Part shown: in pieces, positions 6,603 through 13,109 of the stretch
How positions within the stretch are numbered: position 1 is the stretch's first letter
Layout: every line of letters begins with the position of its first letter
From: DTLA01 sp034436295
Lineage (GTDB): Bacteria > Chloroflexota > Anaerolineae > DTLA01
DNA length: 20,055 nt
Direction: 5' to 3'
Assembly: GCA_034436295.1 (NCBI GenBank)
Contig: DAOTVT010000217.1
Location: 1-20,055, forward strand
Notes under the pieces: model-generated
Database searches by the model: none
What the model was told of the DNA's origin: nothing
The model's input: the letters and a program-made list of their open reading frames with translations, nothing else
Program-made: the position numbers and the translations under genes

Positions 6603-6997
6603 GATACCTTCTGGACACCCACATCTGCATTGCGCTCATCCGCCAGAAACCCCCGGCCCTTCTGGATCGCATCGCCCAACACACGGTTGCCGATATCGGT
6701 ATCTCTTCCATCACTGTGGCCGAACTGCAATACGGCGTTTTTCGTAGCCAACACCGTGCGCAGAACCAGCAGGCCCTGGCGCAATTCCTGCTGCCGCTCA
6801 ACATCCTGGACTTTGACTATGAGGCTGCGGTTGCCTACGGGCAGTTGCGCGCTACCCTTGAGGCGCGGGGCGAGCCGATCGGTTCGCTGGATATGCTCAT
6901 TGCGGCACAAGCGGTTAGCCGGGGCCTCATCGTAGTTACCAACAACATCCGCGAGTTTGCTCGCGTCCCCGGGCTGAGCGTGGAGGATTGGTCGTAG
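6599..6997 (+). CDS. vapC: VapC-family PIN-domain RNase toxin
   Basis: A 132-residue PIN-domain toxin, full length for VapC. Metal-binding acidic residues are in place: D6 in LLDTHIC, E42 in ITVAELQYG, D98 in GSLDMLIAA and, near the end, the VTNNIREF motif with N116 and E119. VapC enzymes are Mg/Mn-dependent endoribonucleases that cut tRNA or rRNA; family members with the LDTNICI and PxGxxDxxIA motifs include initiator-tRNA cutters of enterobacteria, but the target here is not deducible. The usual Asn after DT is His here (H8). It overlaps vapB by four bases and ends 30 bp from the convergent rarA gene. Confidence 0.92.
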   Translation: MRYLLDTHICIALIRQKPPALLDRIAQHTVADIGISSITVAELQYGVFRSQHRAQNQQALAQFLLPLNILDFDYEAAVAYGQLRATLEARGEPIGSLDMLIAAQAVSRGLIVVTNNIREFARVPGLSVEDWS

Positions 6998-7007
6998 CCT
7001 CGCCCAG

Positions 7008-7021
7008 CCGGTGTGCACCGG
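7008..7021. terminator. Short hairpin between convergent vapC and rarA
   Basis: CCGGTG (7008-7013) and CACCGG (7016-7021) form a small hairpin in the 30-bp gap between the two convergent genes. Being symmetric, it could slow or end transcription from both sides. There is no U-run on either strand. Confidence 0.3.
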
Positions 7022-7027
7022 GCGCGC

Positions 7028-8380
7028 CTACTCGCCGGGCTTCTCCCCGGCATCTTCGCCGCCGCCCCGCAGCCACTCCAACCACTCGCGGATGCGCTTC
7101 TCGTAGCCCAGGCTGCCAGGTTCATAGTACCGCCGCCCCTTGATGGCATCGGGCAGATACTGCTGCTCCACCCAGTGGCGGTCAAAGGCGTGCGGGTACT
7201 TGTACCCCTCGCCGTGGCCCAGCGCCTCGGCGTCGCGGCTGGCGTCCTTCAGGTGATCGGGCACTTCCACCTTGCCCTCCTGCTCCACGTCGGCCAGGGC
7301 CTTCCAGTAGGCGCCCGTGGAGTTGCTCTTGGGCGCGGTGGCCAGATACAGGGCCGCCTCGGCGAGCGCATATTGCGCCTCCGGCAGCCCCACCCATTCC
7401 AGCGCCTGGGCCGCCGCCGTGGCCACAACCAGCGCCTGCGGGTCGGCCAGCCCTACATCCTCGGACGCGAAGATGATCATCCGCCGCACGATGAAGCGCG
7501 GATCTTCCCCCGCGTAGATCATCTTCGCCATCCAGTACAGCGCCGCGTCGGGATCCGACCCGCGCAGGCTCTTGATGAACGCCGAGATGGTGTCGTAGTG
7601 GGCGTCGCCGTCCTTGTCGTAGAGGAGCGCGCGGCGCTGGATGGAGTCCTCGGCCACCTGGAGCGTAACGTGCACCCAGCCCTGCTTGTCCGCCGGCGTG
7701 GTGGTAACGGCGAGTTCCAGCGCGTTCAGCGCCCGGCGCGCGTCGCCGCCCGCGATGCGCGCAATGTGCTGGAGCGCCTCGTCGTCCACGCGCACCTTCC
7801 AGTTGCCGTAGCCGCGCTCCTTGTCGGCCAGGGCGCGCCGAAGCAGCGCCAGCAGGTCATCCTCGGTCAGCGGGCGCAACTGGAACACCTGCGAGCGCGA
7901 CACGAGAGCGGGGATGACCTCAAAGTACGGGTTCTCGGTTGTGGAGCCGATGAGGACGATGGTGCCATCCTCCACATGCGGCAGCAGGGCGTCCTGCTGG
8001 GCCTTGTTGAAGCGGTGGATTTCGTCCACCAGGACGATGGTGCGCTGGCCGTAGAGGTTGCGGCGCTCCTTGGCGTCGTCAATCAGGCGGCGGATGTCGG
8101 CCACGCCAGCCATGACGGCGCTGATGGACGCGAAGTGGGATTTGGTGGTGTTGGCGATGATCATGGCCAGGGTGGTTTTGCCGGTGCCCGGCGGCCCCCA
8201 GAAGATGACCGAGGTCAGTTGGTCGGCCTGGATGGCGCGACGAAGCAGCCGCCCCTCGCCGACGATGTGCTCCTGACCCACGAACTCGTCCAGCGTCCGC
8301 GGGCGCATCCGCGCAGCCAGGGGAGCCTCTCTGCGGATTTGTTCTGCCCGAGCGTGGGCGAACAGGTCGTCCTTCGCCAT
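7028..8380 (-). CDS. rarA: Replication-associated recombination protein A (RarA/MgsA), AAA+ ATPase
   Basis: A 450-residue AAA+ ATPase related to clamp-loader subunits and eukaryotic WRNIP1/Mgs1, acting at stalled replication forks. The N-terminus has the RarA opening (LAARMRPRTLDEFVGQEHI), Walker A GPPGTGKT at 62-69, Walker B VLVDEIHRF with D119-E120, sensor 1 IGSTTENPYFEV, and sensor 2 GGDARRALNALE. The C-terminal half holds the tetramerisation region (YDTISAFIKSLRGSDPDAALYW, RRMIIFASEDVGLADPQAL) and the family ending YKYPHAFDRHWVEQQYLPD. The start is ATG at 8380: a promoter lies just upstream, and the alternative GTG at 8398 would begin only about six bases from the predicted transcript start. 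Monocistronic by context. Confidence 0.96.
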   Translation of the reverse strand: MAKDDLFAHARAEQIRREAPLAARMRPRTLDEFVGQEHIVGEGRLLRRAIQADQLTSVIFWGPPGTGKTTLAMIIANTTKSHFASISAVMAGVADIRRLIDDAKERRNLYGQRTIVLVDEIHRFNKAQQDALLPHVEDGTIVLIGSTTENPYFEVIPALVSRSQVFQLRPLTEDDLLALLRRALADKERGYGNWKVRVDDEALQHIARIAGGDARRALNALELAVTTTPADKQGWVHVTLQVAEDSIQRRALLYDKDGDAHYDTISAFIKSLRGSDPDAALYWMAKMIYAGEDPRFIVRRMIIFASEDVGLADPQALVVATAAAQALEWVGLPEAQYALAEAALYLATAPKSNSTGAYWKALADVEQEGKVEVPDHLKDASRDAEALGHGEGYKYPHAFDRHWVEQQYLPDAIKGRRYYEPGSLGYEKRIREWLEWLRGGGEDAGEKPGE

Positions 8381-8410
8381 GCGCTTATCCCTTCCCACGA
8401 ACTCGGTTTC

Positions 8411-8439
8411 ATCTTACGCTTCGCAGGGCGAAACGTCAA
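8411..8439 (-). promoter_or_regulatory. Predicted sigma-70 promoter of rarA
   Basis: On the minus strand, TTGACG (8439-8434), 17 bp, TAAGAT (8416-8411). Transcription would begin near 8404, with a leader of about 24 nt containing GGGAAGGGA before the ATG at 8380. Confidence 0.65.
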
Positions 8440-8454
8440 GCGGCGACGGGTGCG

Positions 8455-8492
8455 ACAGGTGCGACGCACTTTCGGAAGTGCGTCGCACCTGT
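8455..8492. repeat. Perfect 17-bp inverted repeat, dispersed palindrome family
   Basis: The arm 8455-8471 is the exact reverse complement of 8476-8492, with a 4-base loop (TCGG). The outer GGTGCGAC motif is also present once more just to the left (8449-8455). An 18-base stretch of the right arm and flank recurs at 11858-11875 with one mismatch, so this is a dispersed element. It lies between the 3' end of the PflX-type gene and the rarA promoter and could also serve as a transcript end signal, though no U-run follows. The remaining 155 bases up to 8647 show no gene that I can support. Confidence 0.8.
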
Positions 8493-8647
8493 ATTGTCAG
8501 AACCCCTGGAGCAATCTCCGCGCGGGCGCGAGACCGCTTCGCTTCGCTCGCCATGGCGCACTTGCCCCGTTCGCGGGCGAGAGGGAACAGCAGTCGGACA
8601 GCAAGTACTGAGAAGGCGCGCCTTGTGCCTCTGCGTATGCACGGCGC

Positions 8648-9583
8648 CTATCGGATCAGCCAGGCCCAGCGCTGCATGCGGTCGTCCAGGCGGTGCAGGC
8701 CAGCGTCGGTTACCATCTGCACGGCGGCCCGATACTCGTCGGGGGTGATGCGGCGGTTGAGCGGCGGGAGCGAGTCGGCCTTGTAGCACGGGCGGTACTG
8801 ATCCATGACGTTGATGTACGTGTCGCGCGAGACCGACTCGGCCAAGAAGCGGGCGATCTCCGCGGTGCCCGCCAGGCCCTCGGGCAGCACCAGATGGCGC
8901 ACCAGAAGCCCCCGTGTGGCGATGCCCCGCTCGTCCAAGACCAGGTCTCCCACCTGGCGGTGCATCTCCTTCACAGCGGCCTGGTTCACAGCGGGGTAGT
9001 TGGGCACTTTGGAGTAGCGCTCGGCGATGGCCGCGTCGGCGTACTTCATGTCGGGCATGTAGATGTCCACCACCCCGTCCAGCAGGGCCAGGGTCTCTAG
9101 GGCGTCGTAGCCGCCCGTGTTGTACACAAGCGGCAGCCGCAGGCCACGCTCGGCGGCGACGAGCAGCGCCGCCAGAATCTGCGGCACCACGTGCGTCGGC
9201 GAGACCAGGTTGACATTGTGGCAGCCCATGTCCTGGAGGCGCAGGAAGACCGCGGCGAGTTGGTCGGTGCGGACGGGACGCCCCTCGCCCAACTGGCTGA
9301 TCTCGTAGTTCTGGCAGAACTGGCAGCGGAGGTTGCAGTGGGTGAAGAAGACCGTGCCCGAGCCGCCCACGCCCACCAGGGGCGCTTCCTCGCCGAAGTG
9401 CGGCCCGTAACTGGAGATGACCGCCTGCTCCGCGGTGCGGCAGATGCCCAGTTCGCCCGCGCGGCGATTCACCCCGCAGCGCCTGGGGCAGATGTCGCAC
9501 CGCTCCAGGCGGCGGTACGCTTGGGCCACGCGCTCCTTGAGTTCGCCCGAACGCACGAGCGCGAGATACGCGGGTTCAGCCAT
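8648..9583 (-). CDS. PflX-type radical SAM protein (COG1313)
   Basis: A 311-residue radical SAM enzyme resembling pyruvate formate-lyase activases. The cluster motif is C83-x3-C87-x2-C90 (HCNLRCQFCQNYEIS). A second cysteine set lies upstream, C29-x2-C32-x3-C36 and C48 (ERCDICPRRCGVN...GICR), typical of the PflX/COG1313 branch. Later blocks are LVSPTHVVPQI, LVYNTGGYDALETL, VDIYMPDMKY and LVRHLVLPEGLAGT, all normal for the family. The substrate of this branch is not established; no pyruvate formate-lyase or other glycyl radical enzyme is visible here. The start ATG 9583 follows the upstream stop after one base, so translation is probably coupled to the exonuclease gene. Last gene of a four-gene operon. 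Confidence 0.9.
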   Translation of the reverse strand: MAEPAYLALVRSGELKERVAQAYRRLERCDICPRRCGVNRRAGELGICRTAEQAVISSYGPHFGEEAPLVGVGGSGTVFFTHCNLRCQFCQNYEISQLGEGRPVRTDQLAAVFLRLQDMGCHNVNLVSPTHVVPQILAALLVAAERGLRLPLVYNTGGYDALETLALLDGVVDIYMPDMKYADAAIAERYSKVPNYPAVNQAAVKEMHRQVGDLVLDERGIATRGLLVRHLVLPEGLAGTAEIARFLAESVSRDTYINVMDQYRPCYKADSLPPLNRRITPDEYRAAVQMVTDAGLHRLDDRMQRWAWLIR

Positions 9584-9584
9584 G

Positions 9585-10136
9585 CTACCAACTCACACGA
9601 ACTTGCTTGTCGCCCCTGTAACGGTCGCGCACAAGCACATACCCGTGCTCTTTGCCGAATCGGTACAGGTCATAGGTAACCTGAACGTCCTGCTTGCAGT
9701 AGGCGGCGAGTTGCTCCAGATTGCCCTCGCGGAACCACCGAACGGCGTCCAGCCCGTTGCCCAACTTGCCGATTCCCAGGGTTGCGGCGGCCAGGTCGTC
9801 CAACCTGGGGCGGTAGCCCAGCGCCTGCGACAGGGGAATCATCAGGTCCAGCGTCGGCCTGTCCTCGCGCACGGGCAAGAAGTTGTAGGCGCGCAGCACC
9901 GCGTAGTCAAACCGCAGGATGTTGAAGCCGATGACCAGTTCCGCAGCGTTGAGGGCGGCGATAAGGGCTTCCACGTCGCGCTCGTAGTACGTGGTGAACT
10001 CACCGCGCTCCACGCAGTAGGTAACGGCGACGGACAGCCCCATCTTGGGGATATGGTCCCAACCGCCCACTTCGTCCGACAGGTACTTGGTTTCCAGGTC
10101 AAAGACGAGGGTCTTGCAAGCCCGTCCGCGCTTCAT
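9585..10136 (-). CDS. Stand-alone DEDDy 3'-5' exonuclease-like protein (RNase H fold, YprB-like)
   Basis: A 183-residue protein that is essentially one exonuclease domain. All three Exo motifs are readable: Exo I LVFDLET with D13 and E15, Exo II GFNILRFDY with D77, and Exo III YCKQDV with Y146 and D150, which makes it DEDDy type. LDLMIPLSQALGYRPRLDDLAAATLG between motifs II and III fits the YprB/RNase H-like superfamily. Expected activity is metal-dependent 3'-5' hydrolysis of DNA or RNA; the substrate is unknown. There is no polymerase or helicase domain attached. The gene starts at ATG 10136, three bases after the stop of the 113-residue gene, inside the HEAT-repeat operon. Confidence 0.85.
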   Translation of the reverse strand: MKRGRACKTLVFDLETKYLSDEVGGWDHIPKMGLSVAVTYCVERGEFTTYYERDVEALIAALNAAELVIGFNILRFDYAVLRAYNFLPVREDRPTLDLMIPLSQALGYRPRLDDLAAATLGIGKLGNGLDAVRWFREGNLEQLAAYCKQDVQVTYDLYRFGKEHGYVLVRDRYRGDKQVRVSW

Positions 10137-10139
10137 GGG

Positions 10140-10481
10140 CTACGCCTCGCCTCCTGCGGTCTCGTCCGATGCGTTGGTGAGGAGTTCGTAGTCGTCCAGG
10201 CTTGGGCAGAAGATTTCCACGGCGTACTCGGCGGGCAGGCCCATCGGCTCGCACAGTTCCATGAGGATGGCGGTGGCGATCGCCTTCAGGTCCTTGCGCG
10301 CGATGCGCTTGGCCGCCTGCTCCCAGATCAGGAACGTGCCGTACATGCCCTCCTGGACGAAGTGCAGGTCAATCTTGCCGACGCTGGACGGGTCGCCGTT
10401 CTCGTCCAGGCGGTCCAGGTCAAACAAGGCGTATTGCTCCGACGACGGGGTGCGCACCAGGCGGCGGAGTTTCAGGTTCAT
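10140..10481 (-). CDS. Conserved small acidic protein, function unknown
   Basis: A 113-residue soluble protein starting at ATG 10481, with GGAGG six bases upstream (in ACGGAGGCC). Visible segments are RLVRTPSSEQYALFDLDRLDENGDPSSVGKIDLHF, which looks like paired beta strands, followed by EGMYGTFLIWEQAAKRI and a helical part ending in MELCEPMGLPAEYAVEIFCPSLDDYELLTN. I recall similar uncharacterised proteins in Chloroflexota but no named domain. It is the second gene of the HEAT-repeat operon, 15 bases from its upstream neighbour and three from its downstream one, so it probably works with the exonuclease or the HEAT protein. Confidence 0.72.
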   Translation of the reverse strand: MNLKLRRLVRTPSSEQYALFDLDRLDENGDPSSVGKIDLHFVQEGMYGTFLIWEQAAKRIARKDLKAIATAILMELCEPMGLPAEYAVEIFCPSLDDYELLTNASDETAGGEA

Positions 10482-10496
10482 ACGGCCTCCGTGCGA

Positions 10497-11573
10497 TCAG
10501 TTCCAGCGGTCGCGACCCAAATCGCGATCCCACTCGTCCTCATCGTCATCGCCAAAGTCGTCATCGTCCGGAAGGTCATCTTCATCCAAGTCTTCGTCCC
10601 AGCCTGGGATCCCCATCGGTCCAGCGCCCTGCCCAAGCAACCACGACAGGATGCCAGGGCCGAGCGGGTTTTCGCCGAAATCGGCGACGTCCAGCGCATC
10701 CAGCGCCGCCTCACGGATGGCTTCATTGCCGCTTCGGGCCAGTTCCAGGAGCGCCTGGACGGCACGCTCGCCGCCGATGTCGCCCAGGGCCTCAATGGCG
10801 GCGGTGCGCACCTCAGTGTCGGGATCGTGGATCATGTCCAGGAGCGTGGGGACGGCGTCGGCAAGTTCCAGCGCGCCAGCGGAGCGTGCGGCCTCGTAGC
10901 GCATCTCGGGGCGCGGGCTCTTGAGTTCCTTCAGCACGTAGGGGGCCCACACGTCGTCCAGGGTTTGGCCCATGGCATAGACGGCGCTGACGTTCATGCG
11001 CTCGTCCTTGTCGCGGTAGGCGGCGCTAATCATCTCGCCGATGTCATCGCCCGTGAGGCAGGCGACGGACTCCAGGGCGCGGCGGCGCACCTCCACGTCC
11101 TGGTCGGGCGAGTTCCAGGCGGCGATGAGCGCCCGACGCACCAGGTCGGTCGTCTGGGGGGACAGTTCCTCCAGTTCGCCCTGCAGCGCGAACCTGCCCA
11201 GGTTCATCGCTGCCTCCGCGCGGATCTGAACGGAGGGATCCGAGTCCATCATGCGGATCAGGATGGGCACGAAATCTTCCTCATCGTATTCCCACAGCCC
11301 CTCCAGGGCACCCAGGCGCACATGTTCGTCGGGGTCTTCCAGGGCCAGGAGGAAGACCTCGGTGAAATCCAGCGACACATCGGCTTCGGACATGGCCAGC
11401 AAGTTGCTGATCAGCAGGCGGCGGCTTCGCAGAGGGATATGGGGCCACACTTCGCGGAGAGCGTCCACTTCCGACGGCCCGATGTCGCTCAGCAGCGAGA
11501 TCTGCTTGCTGGTTGGGGGTTTCGTTTCCCAGGTTTGCAACCTGTCCAGCAGTTGGGCAAACTGTTTTTCCAT
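10497..11573 (-). CDS. HEAT-repeat protein with long acidic C-terminal tail
   Basis: A 358-residue protein, first of the operon. ATG 11573 follows AGGAGGAG closely. From about residue 75 to 305 it consists of tandem HEAT-like helical pairs, for example DPDEHVRLGALEGLWEY, DPSVQIRAEAAMNLGRFA, DQDVEVRRRALESVACL, RPEMRYEAARSAGAL, DPDTEVRTAAIEALGDIGGERAVQALLELA and NEAIREAALDALDV. Such solenoids are protein-protein scaffolds. The tail from about 325 is almost wholly Asp/Glu with Trp and Arg at the end, which could mimic nucleic acid or bind a basic partner. No lyase motif of the phycobilisome type is evident. A TACAAT box lies at 11644-11639 upstream, without a clear -35, so the operon promoter is only weakly supported. 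Confidence 0.85.
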   Translation of the reverse strand: MEKQFAQLLDRLQTWETKPPTSKQISLLSDIGPSEVDALREVWPHIPLRSRRLLISNLLAMSEADVSLDFTEVFLLALEDPDEHVRLGALEGLWEYDEEDFVPILIRMMDSDPSVQIRAEAAMNLGRFALQGELEELSPQTTDLVRRALIAAWNSPDQDVEVRRRALESVACLTGDDIGEMISAAYRDKDERMNVSAVYAMGQTLDDVWAPYVLKELKSPRPEMRYEAARSAGALELADAVPTLLDMIHDPDTEVRTAAIEALGDIGGERAVQALLELARSGNEAIREAALDALDVADFGENPLGPGILSWLLGQGAGPMGIPGWDEDLDEDDLPDDDDFGDDDEDEWDRDLGRDRWN

Positions 11574-11730
11574 CTTCTCCTCCTTTGGCGGGCCTGTTCG
11601 GAGCGCGTCGTATCTAGGGCGTTGGCGCCGCGCCGTATATTGTACTCCATCGCGCCGAATTGCGCATCTTGGCGCTACAGCGGCGCATCGCGGAGCAGGG
11701 CGTAGGGCAGGTTTGTATACTGCCTCTTGA

Positions 11731-11792
11731 CCTCACCTAACCCCTCCCACACCCTCCGCCGGCGGAGAGGGAAGGGGAGGGCTGGGGTGAGG
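11731..11792. repeat. 62-bp imperfect inverted repeat, widespread intergenic type
   Basis: Nested complementary blocks: CCTCACC (11731-11737) with GGTGAGG (11786-11792), CCCCTCCC (11741-11748) with GGGGAGGG (11774-11781), and the exact 14-bp centre CTCCGCC/GGCGGAG (11754-11767). This CTCACC...GGGGTGAG layout matches a class of purine/pyrimidine-biased palindromes seen between genes of many bacteria. It forms the core of the composite between the two 25-bp copies. Confidence 0.7.
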
Positions 11793-11816
11793 ATGGGTGA
11801 GGTAGACCCTCGCTCC

Positions 11817-11836
11817 GGCGGCTATGGGAAGCCGCC
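11817..11836. repeat. Small hairpin in the repeat composite
   Basis: GGCGGCT (11817-11823) pairs with AGCCGCC (11830-11836) around ATGGGA. It is followed directly by CTACG, so the right side reads GCCCTACG, the same end motif as in the palindrome at 19978-20006. Confidence 0.55.
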
Positions 11837-11857
11837 CTACGTGTCTGCCCCCTCCGA

Positions 11858-11875
11858 AAGTGCGTCGCACATGTA
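11858..11875. repeat. Second copy of the dispersed AAGTGCGTCGCAC element
   Basis: Eighteen bases match 8476-8493 with a single mismatch (A for C at 11871). Here the opposite arm is absent, so only half of the palindrome is present. Confidence 0.6.
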
Positions 11876-11891
11876 CCCATGCCGCGACCAC

Positions 11892-12545
11892 CTACAGCGG
11901 CGCATCGCGGAGCAGGTCATCCAGCACTGCCGCCAGGTTCGCCTCGTTGTCAAAGGCCAGGTAGAGGTCCCCGCGCGCCTTCGCGTTCTCGGCCGCGTAG
12001 GCGATGCGCAGGGCCGGGCGGATGCGCCCCCCGAACGACATGCGCCCGGTCTGCAAGGCGCGGATGTGGGCGGGCTGGAAGAAGGCGTACCACATGCCGC
12101 TCAAGTGCTTGGGCGTCTTGGCCAGGAGCAAGAACCGCGACAGGGGATTCCAGGCGATGACGATGTGCTCGCGGGTCTCCACCGTCTCAAACCAGGCGCG
12201 GGCGTCGGCCAGGTACTGGGTCATGCCGCTGACCTCAAAGAAGCCGGTGGCGCGGGCGGGCACTTTCTGCTCGGGGCGGAGCGAGGGGCCCACCACAGTC
12301 GGGCGCGCCTCTGCGGGCCGAAAGACCACGTAGCCGTTGCGCGCGCCCACGGCGATGGCCACCACCAGCAGCGCCGCGACGACCGCGACGGCCACGCCCA
12401 CGGCTGTGGCCCGCGCAACTCCCGCAATGAGCAGCGCGGGCCAGGCGATGGCGAAGGCGACCAGATACCAGGTCAGCGGTATCCCCGCGATGCGGTGCTT
12501 GGTGAACTTGTAGGAGATCCATCCCAGCAATCCCAGCAGGCGCAT
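11892..12545 (-). CDS. Two-TM membrane protein with soluble C-terminal domain, function unknown
   Basis: A 217-residue protein. ATG 12545 has GAGGTGG just upstream and lies nine bases beyond the stop of the LOG-family gene; longer frames would run into that gene. Two adjacent hydrophobic segments (about residues 20-40 and 45-68) carry many Ala and Val. A hydrophilic domain of about 145 residues follows, with the segments GFFEVSGMTQYLADARAWFETVETREHIVIAW, MWYAFFQPAHIRALQTGRMSFGGRIRPALRIAY and a helical end. By the short loop between the helices, both ends are probably on the same side, likely cytoplasmic. No family recognised. Its last eight codons are duplicated at 11675-11699. Confidence 0.72.
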   Translation of the reverse strand: MRLLGLLGWISYKFTKHRIAGIPLTWYLVAFAIAWPALLIAGVARATAVGVAVAVVAALLVVAIAVGARNGYVVFRPAEARPTVVGPSLRPEQKVPARATGFFEVSGMTQYLADARAWFETVETREHIVIAWNPLSRFLLLAKTPKHLSGMWYAFFQPAHIRALQTGRMSFGGRIRPALRIAYAAENAKARGDLYLAFDNEANLAAVLDDLLRDAPL

Positions 12546-12553
12546 GGTCCACC

Positions 12554-13105
12554 TCACGCGAGAACTCGGCGCAGCCACGCCACGGCTTGGGCGGCGTCGG
12601 CGGCCACGTACACGGGCGCCAGGTCGTCGGGGCGCAGCATGAACCACTGACGGACGGTGTCCAGGTAGGCCGACCAGCATTCGCCCAGCAGCACCACGGG
12701 CTTGAACGGGAGTTCGCCGATTTGCAGCAGGCTGAGGGTGATGGAGACTTCGGACAGCGTGCCGATGCCGCCTTTGAGGGCGATGAACCCGCTGGCGCGC
12801 CGCGTGAGTTCGGCAAGCCTGTCCAGGTAGTTGGGGGCTTTCTGCTCCGCCGTCAGATACGAGTTGGGGCGGAGCGCCATGCGGTCAAACGTGGCCAGGG
12901 TGATGCCCACGGTCAGGCCGCCGGCCTCGCGCGCGCCCCTGCTGACGGCTTCCATCGTGCCGCCGTAGCCGCCGCTGATGACGCCGAACCCGGCCTCGGC
13001 CAGGCGACGGCCCAGTTCGCGGGCCTGGCGGTAGAGAGCGCCGTCGGGCGCGGCCTGCGACCCGCCGAAGACGGTGATGAAGCGGGGTGTCGTGTCGGGC
13101 TGCAT
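12554..13105 (-). CDS. LOG-family (TIGR00725/00730-like) Rossmann protein
   Basis: A 183-residue protein of the LOG/lysine-decarboxylase-like superfamily. The N-terminus reads ITVFGGSQAAPDGALYRQARELGRRLAEAGFGVISGG, followed by GGYGGTMEA at 45-53 and the nucleotide-site motif GGIGTLSE at 112-119 (family PGGxGTxxE; here Lys precedes the glycines instead of Pro). Relatives are nucleoside 5'-monophosphate phosphoribohydrolases or nucleotide-binding proteins of unknown role. The Met-x-x-Arg-Lys segment of true cytokinin-activating enzymes is not evident, so I would not assign that activity. ATG 13105 is chosen because it lies four bases after the rsmD stop with AGGAGAG upstream; upstream in-frame starts would overlap rsmD. 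Confidence 0.82.
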   Translation of the reverse strand: MQPDTTPRFITVFGGSQAAPDGALYRQARELGRRLAEAGFGVISGGYGGTMEAVSRGAREAGGLTVGITLATFDRMALRPNSYLTAEQKAPNYLDRLAELTRRASGFIALKGGIGTLSEVSITLSLLQIGELPFKPVVLLGECWSAYLDTVRQWFMLRPDDLAPVYVAADAAQAVAWLRRVLA

Positions 13106-13109
13106 GGGA

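Larger units (their letters stand above)
11675..11916. repeat. 25-bp direct duplication bracketing a composite of intergenic repeats
   Basis: The 25 bases at 11675-11699 recur exactly at 11892-11916. The second copy is the 3' end of the gene at 11892-12545, stop codon included, so the first copy is a displaced duplicate of its last codons. The 192 bases between hold a weak hairpin at 11706-11724, a large inverted repeat, a small hairpin and a dispersed 18-mer. CGTAGGGC at 11701-11708 and its complement GCCCTACG at 11834-11841 could be termini of a small inserted element. The rest of the gap, 11574-11674, holds only the TACAAT box of the HEAT operon. Confidence 0.75.

Noticed and set aside
8381..8398. 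GTG at 8398 as the rarA start
   Set aside because: It has no ribosome binding site and lies only about six bases from the predicted transcript start.
7013..8611. 532-codon plus-strand frame opposite rarA
   Set aside because: Composition is typical of antisense shadows, while the minus strand encodes complete RarA with Walker motifs.
9417..11705. 762-codon plus-strand frame opposite the HEAT operon
   Set aside because: It runs across four well-supported minus-strand genes and shows no domain of its own.
11574..11891. Possible RNA gene in the repeat-rich gap
   Set aside because: The folding is explained by dispersed inverted repeats; I see no tRNA features or known RNA motif.
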